Source of the DNA: Micavibrio sp.
GTDB taxonomy: Bacteria > Pseudomonadota > Alphaproteobacteria > Micavibrionales > Micavibrionaceae
Assembly (NCBI GenBank): GCA_026989265.1
Contig: JALSJP010000015.1
Location: forward strand, 1-62,781
Direction: 5' to 3'
Length of the DNA: 62,781 nt
Shown here: piece by piece, positions 16,911 through 25,729 of the stretch
Position numbering within the stretch: position 1 is the first letter of the stretch
Layout of the letters: every line of letters begins with the position of its first letter
The notes under the pieces: model-generated
What the model was told of the DNA's origin: nothing
Databases searched by the model: none
The model's input: the letters and a program-made list of their open reading frames with translations, nothing else
Made by a program: the position numbers and the translations under genes

Positions 16911-17795
16911 ATGATAAGACCAACATTACGCCAAATGGAATATTTAATTGCACTTGAGAAGGAAAAATCTTTCAGTGCCGCCGCGGATATTTGCAACGTC
17001 ACACAATCCACCCTAAGTGCAGGAATAAAAGAGCTTGAAAACATACTAGACCAAAACTTAGTCGTTCGCGGGCATAGAAATGTAACACTTACCGCTTTTG
17101 GTGCAGAAACAGCCCATCGAGCGCGCAATATACTGCATGAAACTGACAAAATATCCGCGCGAGCCAAACAAATAAAAGCGCCGCTAACAGGCCCATTACG
17201 CCTAGGAGTTATTCCAACGATAGCGCCCTATTTCCTGCCGCAAATCCTGCCCTTATTACAAGAAAAATTCCCCGAATTAGAGTTGCAAATACACGAGGAT
17301 TTAAGCGACCGTATAGTGAAAAAACTGCAACAAGGAACACTAGATTTACTTTTAATGGCATTTCCATTTGAAGCCACAGGAATAAGCCAAATGTTTTTAT
17401 TCGAAGAGCCATTTTACTTTGCCTGCCCAAAGGATCAAAAACCGCAAAAAACCACGGTATCAACAAGTGATTTAAGCATAAAAAACCTATTACTTTTAAA
17501 AGATGGGCATTGCTTGAGAGATCACGCAATAGCGGCTTGCAACCTAGAACAACCAGAAAAGCTTACGAATTACAGTGCAAGCAGCCTGCAAACTCTGGTG
17601 CAGCTTGTAAATAATGGGTATGGCACAACCTTATTGCCAGAAATGGCAACTCAAAGTCATAACCTGCCACCAAATATCTCTGTGCTGGATTTTGAAAATC
17701 CCAAGCCAACTCGCCAAATCGGAATAGCTTGGCGATCAGGAAACCCAAGAAGAGAAGAATTTGAAATATTTGGGAAGTCACTGCTTAATCTATAA
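16911..17795 (+). CDS. oxyR: Hydrogen-peroxide sensor OxyR (LysR family)
   Basis: The 294-residue LysR-type regulator has an N-terminal winged helix-turn-helix (about 3-62, FSAAADICNVTQSTLSAGIKELE) and a periplasmic-binding-like effector domain. The effector domain contains LLKDGHCLRDHAIAAC, with Cys201 and Cys210 spaced nine residues apart exactly as the redox pair Cys199/Cys208 of E. coli OxyR. This identifies it as OxyR rather than a generic LysR. It is divergent from ahpC, its expected target. Confidence 0.95.
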   Translation: MIRPTLRQMEYLIALEKEKSFSAAADICNVTQSTLSAGIKELENILDQNLVVRGHRNVTLTAFGAETAHRARNILHETDKISARAKQIKAPLTGPLRLGVIPTIAPYFLPQILPLLQEKFPELELQIHEDLSDRIVKKLQQGTLDLLLMAFPFEATGISQMFLFEEPFYFACPKDQKPQKTTVSTSDLSIKNLLLLKDGHCLRDHAIAACNLEQPEKLTNYSASSLQTLVQLVNNGYGTTLLPEMATQSHNLPPNISVLDFENPKPTRQIGIAWRSGNPRREEFEIFGKSLLNL

Positions 17796-17910
17796 TAAAA
17801 CAGCCGCATACATACACCAATTAATCGCCGTAAAACAATAAGATAAGCCACAATACATATTACGATACATAAAGCATCGAATTAGCCGATAAAAGCCAAT
17901 AAGCCGACCA

Positions 17911-18801
17911 TTACAAAGGCTTTAAATCAATAACAATGCGATAATTAGGGGTTTTATTTGAGCGCAAAACCATACTATTCACAATTTCAGCATTATTCTT
18001 CAAACGCACCTCAAGCAGCACATTGCCATCATCTTGGTTGCGTGCAACATATGTCCCCAAAAGGTCACTATCTTTCAAAACTCCTTTAGGGGAAATATCC
18101 CAGCTCGTATTTTCAAGCTTCATACGAAAAACATTTCGCAGATCATCGATTGCAACCTTGTATTTTGTGGCATCACTAACCTCCATCACTATCCTAACAT
18201 TGCCAGAATAAGCGCCAGCGCGCAGCTTAGAAACAACAGAGACACCCTTCCCTATTATTAATGGCTTAACTTTTGGAATAGGAACACCAGAATCAAAAGC
18301 AGCAAAAGCAGGCTTTCTTTTCGGGATAATAACATCATCAAAGACGGGCAGCAAAATACTTGCCATTTTACGCTTTGGCATCGCGGGGGGGGTAACTATA
18401 ACCCCTCCAAAATCCTTGCTTATCGGCTTTTTCCTCGTAACCACAGATGCAGGCTTAACATCTGCGACTTCATAAGATGAAACATCTCCTGAAACGCCCC
18501 TTTGTGGCTCTAACCGCAAAACCCGCAACTTGCCATCCTTACCGCTTTTAGCATTAGGCGTGAAATGCGCGGAAAGATCGGCTTTTTTGCCCCGCCTATT
18601 AATATTAACATTTTTACGAGCCTGTAAATGTGCCTTGGTGGGGTCATAAGACTGGCTTTTTTCAACCAAATTCCAATGACCATCAACCTCTAAAAGGCTC
18701 TCAGTATCTATGTCTTTAACCTGCTTTATATTAGGCGGCTTTAATTGCACACAAGAGCCAAGCATAAAAATTGATAGAAATATTAGTATTTTACCAAACA
18801 T
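17911..18801 (-). CDS. Lipoprotein with C-terminal AMIN-like domain
   Basis: The 296-residue protein has a lipoprotein signal (lipobox LGSC, Cys17). A long basic, Pro- and Lys-rich linker follows, with repeated PKRK/PKVK phrases (about 130-185). The C-terminal domain (about 190-296) has strand pattern and phrases (VRIVMEVSDATKYKVAIDD, NYRIVIDLKPL) that resemble the AMIN domain used by amidases and secretins to bind the cell envelope. No catalytic domain follows. It starts 2 bases after the stop of the WecA-type gene, so a role in envelope polysaccharide or peptidoglycan is plausible but unproven. Confidence 0.55.
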   Translation of the reverse strand: MFGKILIFLSIFMLGSCVQLKPPNIKQVKDIDTESLLEVDGHWNLVEKSQSYDPTKAHLQARKNVNINRRGKKADLSAHFTPNAKSGKDGKLRVLRLEPQRGVSGDVSSYEVADVKPASVVTRKKPISKDFGGVIVTPPAMPKRKMASILLPVFDDVIIPKRKPAFAAFDSGVPIPKVKPLIIGKGVSVVSKLRAGAYSGNVRIVMEVSDATKYKVAIDDLRNVFRMKLENTSWDISPKGVLKDSDLLGTYVARNQDDGNVLLEVRLKNNAEIVNSMVLRSNKTPNYRIVIDLKPL

Positions 18802-18803
18802 AA

Positions 18804-19877
18804 CTACCTCATAAATTTTTTAATAAGGTCAACATAACGCTCTGGCTTACTAGAAACAAACATATGAGCAAGCAACAAGGCAATCCACAGCGCAGTAAGA
18901 ACTACAGGCGGAACCCCCATAGCAATGCCGCCATAACCAATGCCGCCCATTAAAGCAACAATAGCAATAATGATAACAGCGGCCCAGCGCACAGGAAATC
19001 CCGCCTTAATAAAATGATGGTGGAAATGCCCGCGATCAGGCGCAAACGGATCAAGCCCAGCGCGAATTCGGCGATAAAACTGCGCGCATGTATCAAATAT
19101 AGGAAACCCAATAATCCACGCAACTGCTATAGGCTCAATCGGGGCAGCATCATTGCGCGCCAGTAACACCGCAAACCAAGCAATACAAAGCCCTAGTGAC
19201 ATGCTCCCCGCATCGCCAAGAAAAAGACTGGCTTTTCTGCGCCAAGGATTACGCATATTAAACACTAAAAAAGCAGCAATGCAGGCTATCAATATTCCAA
19301 GCACATTTGCATATGAAAACCAGCCAGCAAAAATAGACGCTACCATAAACCATAAGAAAATCACTAAAGACACGCCACCCGCCAAGCCATCCATACCATC
19401 CATTAAATTCATCGCATTAATCAAAAGCACAATGGCAATAATAGTAAATGGATAAGATATAACCCCCGTCCATACCACGCCAAACCCAAACAAATCCCCG
19501 AGATAAGCCGCTTGAACATTACCCATAAAAGCAATTAAACACGCCGCCAAAATATGAATGACAAATTTTATTTTTGCATTAATTGAGAATTGATCGTCAA
19601 TAGCCCCCGAAACTAGAAGGACAATCAAAGCCACATAAAGCGACCAATATTTTTGCAAATCAATAATGCCAGATACCGCCCCTAATATCATAAATACGGC
19701 AAAAATAATAAGCCCGCCAATAGGGGGGACGGCTTTTCCATGCTGCTTACGCTCATCAGGAGCATCAACAATGCCAAATATGCGCGCAAGCTTTCGAAAC
19801 GGCATAACAAGGGTAAGAACAAGCAAAAACGCCAGCACTGGAAAAGTGAAAATTGATAAGGATAAATATTCAAACAT
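18804..19877 (-). CDS. Undecaprenyl-phosphate sugar-1-phosphate transferase (WecA/MraY family)
   Basis: The 357-residue polytopic protein carries the family catalytic motifs: DAPDERKQHGKAVPPIGG on the first cytosolic loop, NAMNLMDGMDGLAGG with its Asp pair, FLGDAGSMSLG, and the HFHHHF histidine motif. These place it in the WecA/TagO branch rather than MraY. It transfers a HexNAc-1-phosphate to undecaprenyl phosphate to begin O-antigen or capsule-type glycan assembly. No glycosyltransferases are adjacent. The gmd/fcl pair at 54-56 kb could feed the same glycan. Confidence 0.9.
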   Translation of the reverse strand: MFEYLSLSIFTFPVLAFLLVLTLVMPFRKLARIFGIVDAPDERKQHGKAVPPIGGLIIFAVFMILGAVSGIIDLQKYWSLYVALIVLLVSGAIDDQFSINAKIKFVIHILAACLIAFMGNVQAAYLGDLFGFGVVWTGVISYPFTIIAIVLLINAMNLMDGMDGLAGGVSLVIFLWFMVASIFAGWFSYANVLGILIACIAAFLVFNMRNPWRRKASLFLGDAGSMSLGLCIAWFAVLLARNDAAPIEPIAVAWIIGFPIFDTCAQFYRRIRAGLDPFAPDRGHFHHHFIKAGFPVRWAAVIIIAIVALMGGIGYGGIAMGVPPVVLTALWIALLLAHMFVSSKPERYVDLIKKFMR

Positions 19878-19928
19878 TATAATGTGACAATATCACATAG
19901 AAAATGGAACGCTAGAGATTTTTAAGTT

Positions 19929-19964
19929 GCCATTCCAACGAAGGCTGGAATCTATGCTATTTTT
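19929..19964. repeat. Dispersed palindromic repeat, copy 3 (short form)
   Basis: GCCATTCCAACGAAGG then CTGGAATCTATGCTATTTTT gives ATTCCA/TGGAAT arms with a short loop and the shared tail ATGCTATTTTT. It lies between the flp pilin gene and the WecA-type gene. Confidence 0.6.
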
Positions 19965-19997
19965 CAATTAAAAATATATGCTATAATCGTTACATAA

Positions 19998-20165
19998 TTA
20001 AGACTGCAATTCACCCAAAATGAAATTAAATGTGCCGTCTATCTCACCGCCAATTAAAAAAGCCGTTGCCATAACAGCCACAGCAATAGACGCACCAATT
20101 AAACCATATTCAATAGCAGTTGCGCCGCTTTTATCACTGATATATTTTTTAAAAAATTTTATCAT
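19998..20165 (-). CDS. Flp/Fap-type pilin
   Basis: This 55-residue protein starts with a short basic head (MIKFFKKYISDKSG), followed by the conserved Flp motif GATAIEYGLIGASIAVAVMATAF (hydrophobic helix with Glu and Tyr at the processing site) and a short polar tail ending GELQS. AGAGG lies 9 bases upstream of the ATG. Flp pilins are cleaved by a TadV-type peptidase and assembled by the tad/cpa machine into adhesive pili. None of those genes is in the window, so this is an orphan or distal copy. Confidence 0.88.
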   Translation of the reverse strand: MIKFFKKYISDKSGATAIEYGLIGASIAVAVMATAFLIGGEIDGTFNFILGELQS

Positions 20166-20227
20166 GCCCCAACCTCTATATTATCTAATGAAATAATAAC
20201 ATTAAAAATGGTAATATTTAGTAAAGA

Positions 20228-21262
20228 TCACCGAGAAAAACGATTTGGCGAGAGTGCCGTTAGAAGCTCATATGGCGCGCTATAATCAGAATCCACGATC
20301 ATATCAGCCAATATGCTTGCCGCCATGATAGAGCTTAATATACCGTGAGATCCATGCGCCACTGATATATATAACCCCTGCCCCAATTGCCCAACTATGG
20401 GGAAATGATTTTTTGACGCAGTGCGCACCGCAGCGCGACTATCAACGACATTATAATCCCCTTCAATAGATGGGATAGCCTCAAACAGCTTATCCAAATT
20501 AATAAGATTATCCTCAGGCAAAATATCATCATGACTAAGCCATGGCTGAAATGTTGAGCCTACAACATGCACACCATCTTTTGCAGGAGCCATATATCCA
20601 CCATAATTAAGCACAAGCTTCAAATTTTTACTTAATTTATTTTGATCAACAAAACTAACCTGCCCGCGCACAGATTTAAGTGGCAAATTTTCAGATGCTT
20701 CAAATTTAAGCGCACCAATACCGCAAGCAATAATAGTCACATCACCCTCAAGCTCTGAAAAATCCTTAATTTTATGATTTAGATTAACCTCTATATCTTT
20801 AGAATATAGCTGACATAGCTTTTTGGGGGACACACTTCCAGATTTGGGCAGATAAAGCGCATCATGGGGTATTTCTATGCCTGCCATATCAGATGCTTCA
20901 CGAGCGCCAACAATGCGCATATCATCCTTGCTCCACCCCCAACTATCAACGGTTTTGCGATAACGAACATCCTTACGCTCATTATTAAGCAAGCTAAGAG
21001 AGCCGCAAGGATTAAACTCAACATCATCTCCGAACTCTTCGAAAACGGAGCAAGCCTTGAAAAAAGCGTCGGAATAAAATTTAGCTTCCGCGTCAAGTTG
21101 AGCGGAAAAGCGCGGATTATATATCCCTATATCATTTCCCGAAGCGCCAGAAGCAACATCAGGTGATGCTTCATATATGATAGGCACTGCGCCCCTGCTC
21201 TTAAGCATATAAGCCAAAGCAGTGCCTGCCAATCCGCCGCCTATAATGTTAACTTTTCTCAT
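20228..21262 (-). CDS. FAD-dependent oxidoreductase domain of MnmC (MnmC2-like)
   Basis: The protein of about 344 residues begins with a Rossmann dinucleotide motif (NIIGGGLAGTALAYMLKSRG). It keeps the MnmC(o) phrases ASGASGNDIGIYNPRF, GHGSHGILSS (as AHGSHGI) and AVRTASKNHFPIVG. In MnmC this domain removes the carboxymethyl group of cmnm5U34 in tRNA. The start at 21262 gives the natural N-terminus, and the frame extending to 21325 adds only an unlikely leader. The methyltransferase half is encoded by the separate gene just upstream, so the fused enterobacterial enzyme is split here. Confidence 0.85.
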   Translation of the reverse strand: MRKVNIIGGGLAGTALAYMLKSRGAVPIIYEASPDVASGASGNDIGIYNPRFSAQLDAEAKFYSDAFFKACSVFEEFGDDVEFNPCGSLSLLNNERKDVRYRKTVDSWGWSKDDMRIVGAREASDMAGIEIPHDALYLPKSGSVSPKKLCQLYSKDIEVNLNHKIKDFSELEGDVTIIACGIGALKFEASENLPLKSVRGQVSFVDQNKLSKNLKLVLNYGGYMAPAKDGVHVVGSTFQPWLSHDDILPEDNLINLDKLFEAIPSIEGDYNVVDSRAAVRTASKNHFPIVGQLGQGLYISVAHGSHGILSSIMAASILADMIVDSDYSAPYELLTALSPNRFSR

Positions 21263-21341
21263 AACTAATAAACCACCTGCCCTAGAGCATTTAAAAATAC
21301 AACCATAACATATTACGCTAATCATTTGTACCGTGAATTTA

Positions 21342-22010
21342 TTACGGATTAATTATACCAACGCACATCTCGCGTTTATGACCAAAGCCTTTTATTTTAT
21401 GCACCTTAAATCCCACAGCCTCAAGCCCGCGCCGCACCTTACCCGCCGCAGTAAAGGTAGCAAAACTAGCGCCGTTAGCACTCAAACGCGCCATATTTTT
21501 AAACACTATGTCACTCCACATATCAGGGTTGCTAGATGGCTTAAACCCATCCAAAAACCAGCAATCAACTTTGGAATCCAATTTAGGCATTTCATCATTA
21601 ATATCACCAAAAATTAATGTAAGCCTAACCCCATCCATGACAGCTAATTCATAAATATTACCTGATAAATCAACAGGATAAATAGCCAATAATTTAACCA
21701 ATATATCGCCCAACTCACTCCAATGGCAAAGGCTCTTCTCAATAAAATCCTTATCAAGTGGGTATTTTTCGAATGATATAAAATGTAAATCACTTGGTCT
21801 TTTATCTACATCACTTTCCAGCCATAACTTAAGCGCCGCCAAAAAGTTTAACCCTGTGCCAAAGCCGCTCTCACATATAACAAACCTGTCTTTCCCAATC
21901 CAAGCATCAGGCAAATTATTTCCCGCCAGAAACACATGACGAGACTCCGCTAAACCATCCTCAGCAGAAAAATATACATCATGAAATTCTTTTGACCTTG
22001 GCACATCCAT
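21342..22010 (-). CDS. mnmD: MnmD, tRNA nm5U methyltransferase
   Basis: The 222-residue protein matches the N-terminal half of E. coli MnmC. It has an entry region with SKEFHDVYFSAEDGLAESRHVF, the AdoMet-binding motif ESGFGTGLNFL, then the family DGFKPSSNPDMW motif and ATFTAAGKVRRGLEAVGF near the end. It methylates nm5U34 to mnm5U34 on wobble uridines. It ends 79 bases before the oxidoreductase half, which it precedes on the same strand. Confidence 0.93.
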   Translation of the reverse strand: MDVPRSKEFHDVYFSAEDGLAESRHVFLAGNNLPDAWIGKDRFVICESGFGTGLNFLAALKLWLESDVDKRPSDLHFISFEKYPLDKDFIEKSLCHWSELGDILVKLLAIYPVDLSGNIYELAVMDGVRLTLIFGDINDEMPKLDSKVDCWFLDGFKPSSNPDMWSDIVFKNMARLSANGASFATFTAAGKVRRGLEAVGFKVHKIKGFGHKREMCVGIINP

Positions 22011-22054
22011 TATTTTGTTCCATATTTATTTTCAATGATTCGTAAGGTTATCAC

Positions 22055-24088
22055 ATGACAAGCAATCCACTTCTGCAAAAATCCACTCTGCCAAATCAAG
22101 CGCCGCATTTTGATAAGATCAAAACCGAGCATTATTTGCCCGCAATAAAACAAGCAATAAAACAGGCGCGCGGCAATATTGACGCTATCAAAAATAATGA
22201 AGCGATTCCAACATTTAAAAACACAATTGAGGCACTAGAAAGTGCATCTGAAACGTTAGAAACAGTTGCAGGAATATTTTATAACCAGCTATCCGCCATG
22301 GGCGGGGATGATCTGCACGCTTTAGTCGCAGAAATATCACCGCTTAATGCCGCCTTTTCCAGCGATATATCACTCGATGAAACGCTCTTTGCCCGCATAA
22401 AGACCATCTATGATATGCGAGATGATTTAGGCTTAACCGCAGAGCAATATACCTTGCTAGATGATAGCTATCGCAGCTTTGTCCGAAGCGGTGCGCTACT
22501 TGATGATGATAAAAAAGCACGTTTCCGTGAGATTTCCCAAGAGCTTTCCACGCTAAGCCCTGCTTTCATGCAAAACACGGTAAAATCCTCCGAGGCTTTC
22601 AAGCTTATAATCGAGGATAAAGCCGAGCTTTCAGGCTTGCCGCAAAGCGCAATAGATGCAGCCGCCCAAGCAGCGCAAGAAAAGGGCTATGACGGGAAAT
22701 ATTTATTTACACTCGACTATCCAAGCTTTGGCCCTTTCCTGCAATATGCAGATAATCGGGCGCACCGCGAAACTATATGGCGCGCATTTAGCTCACGGAG
22801 CTGGACAGGCGAATTTGATAATTCTGATAATATCAAATCCATAATATCCCTTAAAAAAGAGCGCGCTAACTTGCTTGGATATAACGATCACGCCGATTAT
22901 GTTTTAGAAGAGCGCATGGCAAAATCAGCCAATAATGTATTTGATTTTTTAGATAATCTAAAATCAGCATATAAGCCAGCAGCAGAAAAAGACCTGCTCA
23001 TGCTGCGTGAGTTTGCTCAAAAAGAGCATGATTTAGATGAGCTTAAACCTTGGGATATTGGCTATTACTCCGAAAAATTAAAGCAAAAACTATTCGATTT
23101 CACTTCCGAGGATTTCCGCCCATACTATCAATTAGATAAGGTCTTAGGCGGATGTTTCAATCATTTCAGCAAGTTATTTGGTCTAAAATTTGTCCAAAAT
23201 GACAGCTATCCAACTTGGCACAAAGATGTAAAAGCCTTTGACGTGTTTAGCCAAAACGATAACAGCTTTGTAGGAACGCTCTATGGAGATTTCCACCCAC
23301 GCGCAGGAAAAAACCAAGGCGCATGGAAAACCAGCTACCGCGATCAAGGCATGTTTGGCGGCGAGAATATGCGCCCCGTCATTGCAATAGTTTGCAACTT
23401 CACTAAGCCCACAGCGGATAAGCCATCATTACTAACCCATGGCGAGGTTACAACGCTGTTCCATGAGATGGGGCACGCCGTGCATGCGCTATTATCGGAT
23501 GTGACTTACAGCTCCCTCGCAGGAACTTCCGTGCTTTGGGATTTTGTCGAGCTGCCCTCACAATTGCAGGAAAACTGGTGCTATGAGAAGGAAATGCTAG
23601 ATAGCTTTGCCGAGCATTACAAAACGGGCGAGAAAATCCCAGCCGAGCTAATAGAAAAGCTGCAATCATCTATGCATTTCATGGTTGGCTGGGCAGGTCT
23701 TAGGCAAGTAGGGCTAGCTACGCTCGACATGGCTTGGCACAGTTGCAACCCTGATGAAGTAAATGACATAGCGAAGTTCGAAGACAACGCCACCAAAGAT
23801 ACCGCGCTCTTCCCAAGGCTAGCAGGACCTACCTCGACCAGCTTCGGGCATATCTTTGCAGGCGGGTATAGCGCAGGATATTACAGCTATAAATGGGCGG
23901 AAGTTCTGGACGCAGATGCGTTTGAGCTATTTAAGGAGCGAGGGCTTTACGACCAAGAAACCGCGCAGAGCTATAAGGATAATATATTATCCAAAGGCGG
24001 CAGTGAAAAGCCCGATATTTTGTATAAACGATTCAGAGGGCGTAACGCCGACCCCCATGCCCTGTTAAGACGTGAGGGCTTGATATAG
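22055..24088 (+). CDS. M3-family zinc peptidase (peptidyl-dipeptidase Dcp / oligopeptidase A type)
   Basis: The 677-residue protein has the zinc signature HEMGH at 470-474, followed about 25 residues on by the third-ligand region FVELPSQLQENW. The phrase GTSVLWDFVELPSQ and the C-terminal SFGHIFAGGYSAGYYSYKWAEVLDADAF are typical of the Dcp/OpdA branch. These cytosolic enzymes finish the breakdown of short peptides. It is divergent from mnmD with a 44-base gap. Dcp and OpdA are close enough that I do not choose between them. Confidence 0.94.
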   Translation: MTSNPLLQKSTLPNQAPHFDKIKTEHYLPAIKQAIKQARGNIDAIKNNEAIPTFKNTIEALESASETLETVAGIFYNQLSAMGGDDLHALVAEISPLNAAFSSDISLDETLFARIKTIYDMRDDLGLTAEQYTLLDDSYRSFVRSGALLDDDKKARFREISQELSTLSPAFMQNTVKSSEAFKLIIEDKAELSGLPQSAIDAAAQAAQEKGYDGKYLFTLDYPSFGPFLQYADNRAHRETIWRAFSSRSWTGEFDNSDNIKSIISLKKERANLLGYNDHADYVLEERMAKSANNVFDFLDNLKSAYKPAAEKDLLMLREFAQKEHDLDELKPWDIGYYSEKLKQKLFDFTSEDFRPYYQLDKVLGGCFNHFSKLFGLKFVQNDSYPTWHKDVKAFDVFSQNDNSFVGTLYGDFHPRAGKNQGAWKTSYRDQGMFGGENMRPVIAIVCNFTKPTADKPSLLTHGEVTTLFHEMGHAVHALLSDVTYSSLAGTSVLWDFVELPSQLQENWCYEKEMLDSFAEHYKTGEKIPAELIEKLQSSMHFMVGWAGLRQVGLATLDMAWHSCNPDEVNDIAKFEDNATKDTALFPRLAGPTSTSFGHIFAGGYSAGYYSYKWAEVLDADAFELFKERGLYDQETAQSYKDNILSKGGSEKPDILYKRFRGRNADPHALLRREGLI

Positions 24089-24100
24089 CGCATCATCTTA

Positions 24101-24165
24101 CGTCATTCCAGATGAGGATGGAATCCATGCTATTTTTTCACCACGAAGTCACGAAGACTCGAAGC
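24101..24165 (+). repeat. Dispersed palindromic repeat, copy 4
   Basis: The copy reads CGTCATTCCAG, a short loop, TGGAATCCATGCTATTTTTT, then CACCACGAAGTCACGAAGACTCGAAGC. It shares both ends with copy 1 (inverted at 181-257) and the CACCAC tail with copy 2. The rest of the 184-base gap (24089-24272) holds nothing else I can identify. Confidence 0.65.
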
Positions 24166-24272
24166 ATCACCCTTTTTGTTTAAAATTTACGAAATATTAC
24201 CATCCCCACCTAAAATATGTCAATCTTTTAATGATGTTGAAATAAATCTAATATTCCAATATCATTAAAACC

Positions 24273-24836
24273 ATGAGTGATGATAAAATATACTTAAGTG
24301 ACGACTCCCCAAAAAAAGCAGCGAAACCCAAAGGCGGTAAGCTAAGCTTTTTTGTGATATTGCTTGCGCTAGGCGCATTTTTCATCAGCCCCGCACCTGA
24401 TTATCTTATATCTTTAATACCCGATAATTTAGTCAAGGAGGTTATATCACCCATCTATCAAGAGGTGAATCTAAGTGAAAAGCTAGAGCATTTAGACCAG
24501 CCACAAAAATACACCAGCGCAGAGCAAATGAATATTTTAAGCCATAATTCGGGCATTTGCTTTATGTTTAAAAAAGAAAATGTCAGCGATAAAATATTAA
24601 AGCTTGCATTTCACGGCAAGGAAATCGCCGAAATAATCGCCATTAGTCCAAATAACAAAGAATACACGCTTGATAATGTGACATTAGATGAGAGCGAAAA
24701 TAGCGCAGTTATTTGCCAAAAATTCGGCTTACGATATAGCCTTACCCCCGATCAAATAAAATCAATCTATGTAAGACCATTATCCCCCCTTACCCCATAT
24801 AAAATAAAATGGGCAACGATGAAGAATTTACGCTAA
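24273..24836 (+). CDS. Hypothetical single-span membrane protein
   Basis: I do not recognise this 187-residue protein. A charged cytosolic head (about 1-25, Lys- and Asp-rich) precedes one hydrophobic segment (about 26-43, SFFVILLALGAFFISPAP). The remaining 140 residues are probably periplasmic and include two Cys residues (in SGICFMF and AVICQKFG) that could form a disulfide. Its last bases overlap the end of the convergent amidinotransferase gene by 4. Confidence 0.6.
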   Translation: MSDDKIYLSDDSPKKAAKPKGGKLSFFVILLALGAFFISPAPDYLISLIPDNLVKEVISPIYQEVNLSEKLEHLDQPQKYTSAEQMNILSHNSGICFMFKKENVSDKILKLAFHGKEIAEIIAISPNNKEYTLDNVTLDESENSAVICQKFGLRYSLTPDQIKSIYVRPLSPLTPYKIKWATMKNLR

Positions 24837-25729
24837 AACAGCTCCATAAGCATACATCTTGCAGAGCCACCGCCATATTTTTCCAGCGTAGTAAGATCAG
24901 GGCATATCAAGGTATCATAATATCTCTCAATCACTTTAATTTGACCATCATCAAGAGCCTCAAACGCAGCCTTAGACATGGTTAGCATATGCTCACCTTT
25001 TGCCCCCACAATTTCCAAAGCATTACAGCAATTCGCCTGTAGCTGCTCCCGCGAAAACTCTATAACTTCGTGAGTCTCGCGCAATCTATCCAAAACTTTA
25101 TTGCGCTGCCCTTCATCGGTAATGCATTCCGCGCAAATACCAGCCATTTCAGTTCCAATATACATCAAAAAATCGGTATGATAAACTGGGATTCTTGCAT
25201 GGCTAGCTGTATCAAACATAATCACATCATAGCCCATAAAATCAGCCCATTTTCCGACCAAATCCGGCGAGGTGCGCGCAGACAGCCCCGAATAGGCGCG
25301 CTTATTCACATGATCTGCAACAATGCTGGCCGTGCTTTCAAGCGCTATGCCTTGATTTTCATAGCCACTCCAATCCGTAATATCAGGATAATAATGCTTT
25401 AGCCAATTAATAACCTTAGCTGTGCGCTCCGCCCCGCGATTCTCATTAAGCATCGGATATATAATTAAGCGCCCATTATCATAAGTCGATGCCCAATTCG
25501 GAAACACCATGTCAGGGCAATCTTTATGCCCTAAAACGCTGGTAATCATAACGCCTTTTTCAACCAGCATATCGCGGTAATTGCGAAATTCTATGCGCGC
25601 TTTTTGTAAGGTAACATCGTGACTTTCCGCCGTACCATCAAGCTGATAAGCATTCGTCTCCATCGTCTGAGGGTTGGCGTAAAACACCGCTGGCTCAACC
25701 ATAAAAAGGTGATTAGTCGATTGCTTCAT
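24833..25729 (-). CDS. Amidinotransferase / arginine-deiminase-fold enzyme (CtlX-like)
   Basis: The 298-residue protein has the guanidine-modifying-enzyme pattern: MVEPAVFYANPQTMETNAYQ at the start, a PDMVFPNWAST motif, the central His in VYHTDFLMYIG and the C-terminal nucleophile Cys in GGGSARCML. It resembles the CtlX group of arginine-deiminase-related proteins, but the substrate is not determined. Its start lies inside the end of the TlpA-type gene (17-base overlap), so it is translated from the tail of the cco transcript. Confidence 0.82.
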   Translation of the reverse strand: MKQSTNHLFMVEPAVFYANPQTMETNAYQLDGTAESHDVTLQKARIEFRNYRDMLVEKGVMITSVLGHKDCPDMVFPNWASTYDNGRLIIYPMLNENRGAERTAKVINWLKHYYPDITDWSGYENQGIALESTASIVADHVNKRAYSGLSARTSPDLVGKWADFMGYDVIMFDTASHARIPVYHTDFLMYIGTEMAGICAECITDEGQRNKVLDRLRETHEVIEFSREQLQANCCNALEIVGAKGEHMLTMSKAAFEALDDGQIKVIERYYDTLICPDLTTLEKYGGGSARCMLMELF

